Shown here piece after piece: positions 25,103 through 30,880 of a stretch of 30,880 nucleotides of DNA. Below the pieces are notes generated by a model that searched no databases, was not told the origin of the DNA, and saw only the letters and a program-made list of their open reading frames with translations. The number at the start of each line of letters is the position of its first letter. Positions within the stretch are counted from its first letter, which is position 1. The DNA is from Myxococcales bacterium (lineage in GTDB: Bacteria > Myxococcota_A > UBA9160 > SMWR01), in contig JACZVU010000011.1 of the NCBI GenBank assembly GCA_022572485.1, positions 1-30,880 of the forward strand, in the 5' to 3' direction. A program made the translations under genes and the position numbers.

Positions 25103-26394
25103 AACAGTCTCTTCGGCAGGCTGGAGTTGAGCCTGCTGACGGCCTTCGGCGTCTGCCGCTGCTTACCAGACCAACCTTCTTCTCCTGCTTCGTAGACGGT
25201 CCTCACCAGCATTCCGTTTACGGCCGCCAACATCGGTGAGACACATACTCGATCACCGGACGCGAGGCCGCCGCCGATGATGACCTCCTCGCGTTTGGCT
25301 CGAAGAACCTCGACACGCCTGAAGCGCAGACGATCCTCGGAGTCCACCACATAGACGAGCTCGTCACCGCCATCCCTGCGCAGAGCCGTTCGCGGCAGCA
25401 CGAAAACGTTTTCGACACGACGGCCCTGAATTTCGGCTTCGACGAACAAACCTACGGCCAGAGGTGCGGAATTCTTCGCGCCAGCCTGCCCGTAAGGGTC
25501 CTCGACGCGCGCAACGAGGTTCAACATACGACTCTTGGGATCGATTTCGCCTTCGGTTCGTACGATGTGACCGACCCAGGTTCGCAGTTGTCCGGCGAAC
25601 TCAGCACGGAGGTAGACTTCTGGACCGACGCCAACCTTCGCCTCCATGCCATCCGAGGGAATCGTTTCACTGCTGAGATCAAACGGGATATCGAGGTAAA
25701 AGAGGTCACGATCGGGAAGTGGCAATCGCACTTCCGCGTAGTCGGTGGCGTAGAGCGTCGCAATGGGAGTGCCACGGCTGACGAACTGCCCGACGTCGAC
25801 CTTTTCGGCGCGCACCCTCCCCTGATAGGGCGCGCGAATTTCTGCTCGCTCCAGATCGCGTTCTGCGCGCGAAAGCTTCGCCCGCTCCTCGCGAAGCTCG
25901 GCCTCGGAAACCCGAAACGCGTTTTCGGCGTCATCGATCCGCGTCTGGCTCGCAACCCCCTTGGCCGCGAGGCTCCGCTGGCGTTCGAGCTCGGTCCGAG
26001 TACGCGCAAACTCACTTTTCGTGCGCGCCACCACGGCGCGCGCGGCCTCGAGTTCAACGCGATAATCCGATGGATCGATCCGAATCAGGGGGTCACCTTC
26101 TTGGAAGAACCCGCCGGAAACCAAGCTCGGCGAAACCCAGATCACGCCTCCCGAAACCTGCGGGATGAGATCGCTCTCGGTACGCGGCACCACCGTGCCC
26201 TGCGTGTGTACCGAAAAGCGTAGATCGCGCGGTTGCACCTCGATCACGGTGACGAGCGGCGGCAGCACCCGAGATGGACCGGACTCAATGCTCGGCCGGG
26301 TCGCGACGACGATGCACACGCCGAGCGCGCCGACGCCGAGAATTCCGATGGGAATCAGCACCTTCTTTAGCGATTCCAGGTCTAGACGCCTCAC
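25099..26394 (-). CDS. RND efflux periplasmic adaptor (membrane fusion protein)
   Basis: The 431-residue protein has a GTG start at 26394 whose GTGA overlaps the TetR stop (26391-26393); the longer open frame to 26478 lies within tetR and is rejected. An N-terminal anchor (KKVLIPIGILGVGALGVCIVVA) is followed by the beta-barrel/lipoyl half-motif TQGTVVPRTESDLIPQVSGGV. A long coiled-coil hairpin runs through ARAVVARTKSEFARTRTELE and SEAELREERAKLSRAERDLE. The second lipoyl half-motif is IRAPYQGRVRAEKVDVGQFV. It links the RND pump to the outer-membrane channel in the periplasm. The stop overlaps the pump start by 4 bp. The order tetR-adaptor-pump is a standard efflux operon. Confidence 0.93.
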   Translation of the reverse strand: MRRLDLESLKKVLIPIGILGVGALGVCIVVATRPSIESGPSRVLPPLVTVIEVQPRDLRFSVHTQGTVVPRTESDLIPQVSGGVIWVSPSLVSGGFFQEGDPLIRIDPSDYRVELEAARAVVARTKSEFARTRTELERQRSLAAKGVASQTRIDDAENAFRVSEAELREERAKLSRAERDLERAEIRAPYQGRVRAEKVDVGQFVSRGTPIATLYATDYAEVRLPLPDRDLFYLDIPFDLSSETIPSDGMEAKVGVGPEVYLRAEFAGQLRTWVGHIVRTEGEIDPKSRMLNLVARVEDPYGQAGAKNSAPLAVGLFVEAEIQGRRVENVFVLPRTALRRDGGDELVYVVDSEDRLRFRRVEVLRAKREEVIIGGGLASGDRVCVSPMLAAVNGMLVRTVYEAGEEGWSGKQRQTPKAVSRLNSSLPKRLL

Positions 26395-27110
26395 GGTGTG
26401 TACCTTGCGCGAAGTCCGCCAGCCACGTAGGCAATCATCTGCTGAAGCACCGACTCGTCGGAGAGGCGTGAACTCCAACCCTCGTCAGCCGCGTCCTCCT
26501 GATTCGGTACCGTCACCAGATGGCCACTGATAACATGAACCATGACTCCAATCGTGAACTGAAAACCGAGTTCGACTTCTTCGCGTGACCGTTTCGGCAG
26601 CGCAGTGGAGAGCGCTCCAACGAAGCGCGCCACGATCGGACCGAAGAGTTCTTTTTTTATGGCTGCGACGACATCGGGTGGGTCGGAGTAGATGCGCGCA
26701 GCCACCTGGCGAAAACGGTCGGTGGTAGTAGCCGACGCCGCGTGCTCTTCGAAGACGGGCCGCAAAAAAGCTTCGAGGATCGTCTCGAGTTTCAGCGGGC
26801 GACCGCCCGCTTCGGCTTCGAGCGCATCGAGGCACGCAAGACGGCGCGCGTTGAGCGGGCCGACGCGCCGCAGCAGCGTCGCCCGAAGCAGGGCCTCCTT
26901 CGAACCGAAATGGTAGTTGGCGGCCGAGACACTCGCGCCGGCCGCCTGCGTGACCGCGCGCATCGACGCGCCCTCAAAACCGCGCTCGGCAAAAGCCCGC
27001 TCTGCGGCGTCGAGCAGCCGCTCACGCGTTTCGGCACCGCGCCCGCCTTCAGTCGGCGCGAGGCCGGCGGGCCGAGAAAGAGAGAGCGGTGAATCGGTGC
27101 GTTTGGGCAC
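26391..27110 (-). CDS. TetR/AcrR-family transcriptional regulator
   Basis: The 239-residue protein starts with GTG 27110, which has GGAG 11-12 bases upstream. The N-terminal HTH (about 30-75) reads ETRERLLDAAERAFAERGF, SMRAVTQAAGASVSAANYHF and GSKEALL, a classic TetR DNA-binding domain. The ligand-binding part follows, with FGPIVARFVGAL and ELGFQFTIGVMVHVISGH, of the AcrR_C-like kind. As first gene of the efflux operon it probably represses the operon, and releases DNA when it binds a pump substrate. The palindrome at 27133-27155, over its own likely -10 site, is the best operator candidate. It may also control the divergent carboxyltransferase gene. Confidence 0.93.
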   Translation of the reverse strand: MPKRTDSPLSLSRPAGLAPTEGGRGAETRERLLDAAERAFAERGFEGASMRAVTQAAGASVSAANYHFGSKEALLRATLLRRVGPLNARRLACLDALEAEAGGRPLKLETILEAFLRPVFEEHAASATTTDRFRQVAARIYSDPPDVVAAIKKELFGPIVARFVGALSTALPKRSREEVELGFQFTIGVMVHVISGHLVTVPNQEDAADEGWSSRLSDESVLQQMIAYVAGGLRARYTP

Positions 27111-27132
27111 GGTGGCGGTGGCTCCGAATTAG

Positions 27133-27155
27133 AACGATCGTTTGAAACATACGTT
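27133..27155. promoter_or_regulatory. Candidate TetR operator palindrome
   Basis: The 23-bp site is symmetric about 27144 and has the form AACG-N3-GTTT-N-AAAC-N3-CGTT. Eight of eleven base pairs in the half-sites are complementary. It lies 22 bp upstream of the tetR start and between two divergent genes, where an autoregulatory operator is expected. Confidence 0.65.
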
Positions 27156-27174
27156 CGAAATATCTGAAGCGCAA
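27146..27174 (-). promoter_or_regulatory. Candidate sigma-70-type promoter of the tetR efflux operon
   Basis: On the minus strand TTGCGC (27174-27169) and TATGTT (27151-27146) are separated by exactly 17 bp. The -10 lies inside the palindrome, so a bound repressor would block it. The -35 is a poor match to consensus. Confidence 0.4.
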
Positions 27175-27316
27175 CTTGAGCGATTCCGAGATAATTTAAA
27201 TATTTGATTATAAAGGAGAATATCCGCATTCGAGAGGCGACACGGTGAATGGATCCAGCCGGTTTCAGAAGCTTTGGAGGCGCGGATTCCGATCGCTTCT
27301 CCACTACCATGCGCGC

Positions 27317-28873
27317 ATGAGCTGGAAGCCCGAAGTCGATGGGATCGAAAAGCGCCAGCAACTGGCCGCGAAACTCGGGGGCGAGGAAGCCGTCGCCAAG
27401 CAGCACGAGCTCGGCCGGCTGACGATTCGGGAGCGCATCGACGCACTCATCGACGCGGGATCCTTTCGAGAACAGGGCGGCATCGCGGGCGAGCCGGAGT
27501 ACGGCGAGGACGGGGAACTGGTCGGCTTCAAGCCCGCCAACTATGTGCTCGGCCTCGCGAAGCTGGACGGGCGGCCCTGCGTGGTCGGTGGCGAGGATTT
27601 CACCCAGCGCGGCGGCTCGCCCTCCCCTTCCGGACTTCGCAAGAGCGTGTATGCAGAAGAACTCGCCTGCCGCTTCAAACTCCCGCTGATCCGATTTCTA
27701 CAGGGCGCGGGGGGAAGTGTGACGGGCCCGCGCGGAAAGGGGCACCGCCACGCCAGCGATCCCGTCTACGCACCACACCGCTTCCAATCGATCATGCAGG
27801 CGATGGCCAGTGTCCCGGTGGTTTCAGCAGCCGTCGGCGCCGTGGCGGGATTTCCCGCAGCGAGGTTGGTCGCCTCTCACTTTTCGGTGATGACCCGACA
27901 CACCGCGCAGATCCTGATCGCCGGGCCCGCGGTCGTGGAACGCGCGATCGGTGAATCCCATAGCAAGGAAGCACTTGGAGGCGCGCGCGTTCACTCTAGG
28001 AGTGGCGTCGTTGACAACGTCGTTGAAGATGAGCAGGAAGTTTTCGAGATCATCCGCCGCTTCCTCGCCTACTTGCCGACCCATATCTGGGAACCGGCGC
28101 CGCGAATCGATTCGACGGACGACCGGGATCGCGCGGAGGAAGAATTGATTTCGATCGTTCCGCGAAGCCGGCGCCAGATCTACGACATGCGCCGATTGCT
28201 CGCGCTCATCGTCGACCGAGACTCGTTCTTCGAAATCAGCCCGAGCTACGGCCGCGCACAAATCACCGGCCTGGCGCGTATGAACGGCCAGCCCATCGGG
28301 ATTCTCGCCAACGATACGAAGTACTACGCGGGCGCAATGACCGCGCACGGATCTCGCAAGGTCAGGAGATTCGTCGATCTCTGCGACACCTTTCACCTTC
28401 CTGTCGTGAGTTTCGTCGATGAGCCGGGCTTCATGATTGGAAGCGAATCGGAACAAGCGGGTACCATACGCTTCGGTACTGAAGCGATGTTCGCAGTCGT
28501 CCAATCGACAGTGCCGTGGGTGAGCGTCATCGTGCGCAAGACCTACGGGGTCGCTGCCGCGGCTCATTTCGGACCCAACGCCTACATGCTGTCGTGGCCC
28601 TCCGCCGAAGGTGGCGCTCTCCCACTCGAAGGCGGTGTGGCAATCGCGTTCGGTCGCGAGATCGCAGCCGCTCCGAATCCTGAAGCGCGCCGCCGCGAAC
28701 TCGAGGAAGCCTTTGCGGCCGATCGATCGCCGTTCGATCGGGCAGAGGCCTTCGGGGTCAACGATCTGATCGATCCACGCCGGACCCGCCCCGCACTATG
28801 CGATTGGATCGACTGGATCCAGCCGTCGCTCGCTGAGCACCTCGGCCCGCGGAGCTATTCGATCCGACCCTAG
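27317..28873 (+). CDS. Acyl-CoA carboxylase, carboxyltransferase (beta) subunit
   Basis: The protein has 518 residues from ATG 27317 (MSWKPEVDGIEKRQQLAAKL, the usual family start). An upstream GTG 27245 with GAGAGGC nearby would add 24 unusual residues. It is a propionyl/methylcrotonyl-type carboxyltransferase: GRLTIRERIDALIDAGSFRE at the start, then GGEDFTQRGGSPS, LIRFLQGAGGSVTG, GPAVVERAIGE and GVVDNVVEDEQE in the N-terminal crotonase-like domain. PVVSFVDEPGFMIGSESEQAG and RKTYGVAAAAHFG lie in the C-terminal one. It passes a carboxyl group from carboxybiotin to an acyl-CoA. The biotin carboxylase/carrier subunit is not in the window. It stands alone, divergent from tetR, with the AT-rich region 27160-27230 upstream. 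Acyl-CoA preference is not determined. Confidence 0.9.
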   Translation: MSWKPEVDGIEKRQQLAAKLGGEEAVAKQHELGRLTIRERIDALIDAGSFREQGGIAGEPEYGEDGELVGFKPANYVLGLAKLDGRPCVVGGEDFTQRGGSPSPSGLRKSVYAEELACRFKLPLIRFLQGAGGSVTGPRGKGHRHASDPVYAPHRFQSIMQAMASVPVVSAAVGAVAGFPAARLVASHFSVMTRHTAQILIAGPAVVERAIGESHSKEALGGARVHSRSGVVDNVVEDEQEVFEIIRRFLAYLPTHIWEPAPRIDSTDDRDRAEEELISIVPRSRRQIYDMRRLLALIVDRDSFFEISPSYGRAQITGLARMNGQPIGILANDTKYYAGAMTAHGSRKVRRFVDLCDTFHLPVVSFVDEPGFMIGSESEQAGTIRFGTEAMFAVVQSTVPWVSVIVRKTYGVAAAAHFGPNAYMLSWPSAEGGALPLEGGVAIAFGREIAAAPNPEARRRELEEAFAADRSPFDRAEAFGVNDLIDPRRTRPALCDWIDWIQPSLAEHLGPRSYSIRP

Positions 28874-28879
28874 ACACCG

Positions 28880-28925
28880 ATCACCCAGTGGGCCGGCCAC
28901 CGTGATTTCCTCCTCTACAGAGGAA
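28880..28925 (+). terminator. Paired hairpins after the carboxyltransferase gene
   Basis: The first inverted repeat is ATCAC-CCA-GTGG...CCAC-C-GTGAT (28880-28906), followed by TT. The second, TTCCTC-N7-GAGGAA (28907-28925), has a 6-bp stem. They begin seven bases after the carboxyltransferase stop and could end its transcript. The T-tract is short. Confidence 0.45.
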
Positions 28926-29193
28926 CCGTATGGTGGTAGTTGGCGAGATCGGTGGCCGAAGCAATCGGCGTGCGCCGAACGCTTCGGCGCGACGCTCGAA
29001 TTCGCGCAGCATCAGCGCGATGTGAATCAAGAGTGCGGGCTCGACGACATCTTCAGATGCTTCTCTCCTCGAGCAAGGCGACGCGTGAGACCCCAAGAGA
29101 GATCCCGAAACAAATCTCGACTATGGACAAAACGGGACTTTCACATCAAGGCTATGCTGGCCGCGGCCAGTTTCGGTCGTGGGGGAAATTCGA
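28926..29193. other. Gap before the PHP lipoprotein gene
   Basis: With the hairpins above, about 320 bp lack a recognisable gene. A 31-codon frame at 28930-29025 is preceded by AGAGGAA, but its product resembles nothing known. The promoter of the lipoprotein gene should be in this stretch, though no clear hexamers stand out. Confidence 0.3.
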
Positions 29194-30880
29194 GTGTCGG
29201 TGCGGCGTTGCTGGATCTGGTGGACGATTGCCCTCATCGCAGCCTGCTGCAGCGCTTGCAGCGAGAAAACCCAAGAGTGGCATACGGCCGAAGGCGCGCT
29301 GCCCGCAGAGCCCGCGGGCCCAAATGGCGCGGAGACTTATCCGCCCGGTGCGTTACCCGAACTCGTCGAAGCCCTTCGCGAAAACATCGCGGCCGCGCCC
29401 CATCCCTCGGATGGCGGTGGGCGCGCCTGGCTCAAGCAGGAGCCGGGCGACCCCGAGTTCGTGATCGCCGGAGAACCCGGGCGATTCACGCTGGTCTACG
29501 AGGTCGGGCCGGAGGGAATCGCGGTCGGCGGCATGATCTATTTCCAGGTTTCGCCGTTCTGGCATTGGAGCACACCCCAAGTCGAAGAGCGGGACCTAGA
29601 GGGCTACACGGTGTTGACGGCGAGCGACGAGGACATTCAACTCGACGCCGCCACGCTCGACCAGCAACTCCTCGGTCTGCGCGTCTCCGGGCGGGCCCTG
29701 CGGGCCGGAGATCAGATCCAGCTGGTATACGGCGCGGGACCCGCACGTGCAATCGTGGACGCTCTCGCAGAAAAAAATTCCCGCTTCTGGTTCGCGGTAG
29801 ACGGCGATGGCGATGGTTTTCGCGTCTTCTTGAAAGACTCGCCAGGTATCGATGTCCTACCCGCTCTTCCCAGTCAACTCCGAATTACCCTCCCGAGTGT
29901 CGTTCGCCCGGGGAAATCGTTTCGGATCACCATCGCGGTATTGGACCCCTTCGCAAACGCGGGGTATCCGTTCGAAGGCAGGATTGCGCTCACCAGCACG
30001 CCGGCGAAGCCCAAACTCGAGCTGGTAGAACCCGTTATATTCGTCGCATCCGACCGAGGAAAGAAGACCTTCGAAGCGATTGTCCGGGAGCCCGGAGTCA
30101 TACGGGTGCACGCGAAATCGGAAGACGGACTCATTGGTGAGAGCAATCCCATGCTCGTCTCTTCAGATGGGCAAAACGTCTTCTGGGGCGACCTTCACGG
30201 CCATACGAGCCTGTCCGACGGAACGGGTACCGTGGAGGACTACTTCGCCTACGCACGCGATGTATCCGCCCTCGACGTGGTCGCGATCACGGACCACGAC
30301 CACTGGGGCATGTTGCAGCTCGACAGCCATCCCGAATTCTGGGAGGAGACCAAGACCCAAACGCGCCGCTTCCACCAACCCGGTCGTTTTGTCACGTTGC
30401 TCGGCTACGAGTGGACCAACTGGATCCACGGGCACCGGCACGTTCTCTACTTTGGAGATGAAGGCGAAATCTACAGCTCGATTTCTCCCGATTACGAAAC
30501 GCCGACACAGCTCTGGGATGCCCTGCGCGGAAAGCGCGTGCTCACCTTTGCCCATCACTCCGCGGGCAGCGTGATGCCAACGAACTGGGATATCCCACCC
30601 GATCCGATACTCGAACCGTTGACCGAGATCGTCTCCGTTCACGGCAGCAGTGAAGCGCCCGACTCACCGTTTCCGATCCACGATCCAGTGCCGGGAAATT
30701 TCGTGAGAGATGCCCTCGACCGCGGCTATCGATTCGGATTTGTGGGCAGCGGTGACAGTCACGACGGTCATCCTGGGCTTCCCCACCTCATCACGGAAAG
30801 CGGTGGACTCGCGGCGATCATCACCGACGAACTAACACGCGAGTCGGTACTCGCGGCACTGCGTGCGCGCCGCGTCTACG
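29194..30880 (+). CDS. DUF3604/PHP-domain lipoprotein (partial, runs off right edge)
   Basis: About 562 codons are visible. GTG 29194 has GGGGGA seven bases upstream; GTG 29179 and 29200 are alternatives. The signal sequence WTIALIAACCSACSEK contains a lipobox (LIAAC), so a lipid-anchored envelope protein is expected. A beta-rich region (residues 60-325) precedes the PHP-type metal-binding domain. It has FWGDLHGHTSLSDGTGT (330-346), AITDHDHWG (364-372), TFAHHSAG and GSGDSHDGHPG, supplying His and Asp ligands for two or three metals. PHP domains hydrolyse phosphoesters; DUF3604 proteins are mostly uncharacterised. The gene is complete at the 5' end but cut by the window edge. It is unlinked by overlap to the carboxyltransferase upstream. 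Longer open frames here in another frame (28902-30140) are shadows. Confidence 0.85.
   Translation, partial: MSVRRCWIWWTIALIAACCSACSEKTQEWHTAEGALPAEPAGPNGAETYPPGALPELVEALRENIAAAPHPSDGGGRAWLKQEPGDPEFVIAGEPGRFTLVYEVGPEGIAVGGMIYFQVSPFWHWSTPQVEERDLEGYTVLTASDEDIQLDAATLDQQLLGLRVSGRALRAGDQIQLVYGAGPARAIVDALAEKNSRFWFAVDGDGDGFRVFLKDSPGIDVLPALPSQLRITLPSVVRPGKSFRITIAVLDPFANAGYPFEGRIALTSTPAKPKLELVEPVIFVASDRGKKTFEAIVREPGVIRVHAKSEDGLIGESNPMLVSSDGQNVFWGDLHGHTSLSDGTGTVEDYFAYARDVSALDVVAITDHDHWGMLQLDSHPEFWEETKTQTRRFHQPGRFVTLLGYEWTNWIHGHRHVLYFGDEGEIYSSISPDYETPTQLWDALRGKRVLTFAHHSAGSVMPTNWDIPPDPILEPLTEIVSVHGSSEAPDSPFPIHDPVPGNFVRDALDRGYRFGFVGSGDSHDGHPGLPHLITESGGLAAIITDELTRESVLAALRARRVY

Noticed and set aside
28881..29096. 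71-codon minus-strand frame and a 31-codon plus frame at 28930
   Set aside because: Neither resembles a known family; the first starts with TTG and no ribosome site, the second is very short.
28902..30140. 412-codon open frame
   Set aside because: It is out of frame with the PHP-domain protein, which has a signal sequence, ribosome site and recognised motifs.

Overview
The window is a high-GC, Gram-negative chromosomal segment. Outer-membrane features (RND efflux pump, lipoproteins, a Wzm/Wzt-type polysaccharide exporter) and frequent 4-base start/stop overlaps suggest a proteobacterium-like organism, possibly a deltaproteobacterial/Myxococcota-type lineage. That placement is an impression from gene style; no rRNA or marker gene is present. 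Most of the window is a surface-polysaccharide locus.

Layout. (1) 1-1395, minus: the N-terminal half of a GMC-type FAD oxidoreductase running off the left edge, preceded by a small membrane-anchored helical partner. (2) 1630-4540, plus: a GT-C-type membrane glycosyltransferase and a GT4 glycosyltransferase. (3) 4541-4757: a convergent gap holding degenerate ~23-bp tandem repeats. (4) 4758-15125, minus: the core polysaccharide cluster. In transcription order it holds a WecG/TagA-family transferase, a GDP-mannose 3,5-epimerase homologue, a Wzm-like permease, a Wzt-like ATPase with a C-terminal extension, a frameshifted IS3-family remnant, an AT-rich sulfotransferase, a second, internally deleted IS3-family remnant, the 3' stump of a GT11 fucosyltransferase-like gene, a GT2, a polyprenyl-phosphate sugar-1-phosphate transferase and another GT2. 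(5) 15201-18673, plus: an unrecognised lipoprotein and a TPR plus alkaline-phosphatase-superfamily membrane protein that overlap by 4 bp. (6) 18741-21880: two tandem paralogous GT2 genes (minus) and a divergent GT2 (plus). (7) 21908-27110, minus: a TetR - adaptor - RND efflux operon. (8) 27317-28873, plus: an acyl-CoA carboxylase carboxyltransferase. A strong palindrome lies between it and tetR. (9) 29194-30880, plus: a DUF3604/PHP-domain lipoprotein running off the right edge.

How the genes fit together (inference): the sugar-1-phosphate transferase loads the first sugar on undecaprenyl phosphate; the WecG, GT4 and GT2 enzymes extend the chain; the epimerase supplies GDP-L-galactose or GDP-L-gulose; the Wzm/Wzt-like pair exports the product; the sulfotransferase may decorate it. 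The part between the ATPase and GT2 (about 8.4-11.0 kb) has been remodelled by two IS3-family elements. They bracket a compositionally foreign sulfotransferase, and one has beheaded a GT11 gene. I see no rRNA, tRNA, CRISPR array, Wzx/Wzy pair or phage module. The most interesting items are the epimerase with a plant-like catalytic layout, the IS/GT11/sulfotransferase patchwork, the lipoprotein-phosphodiesterase pair, and the tetR-side operator shared by divergent genes.
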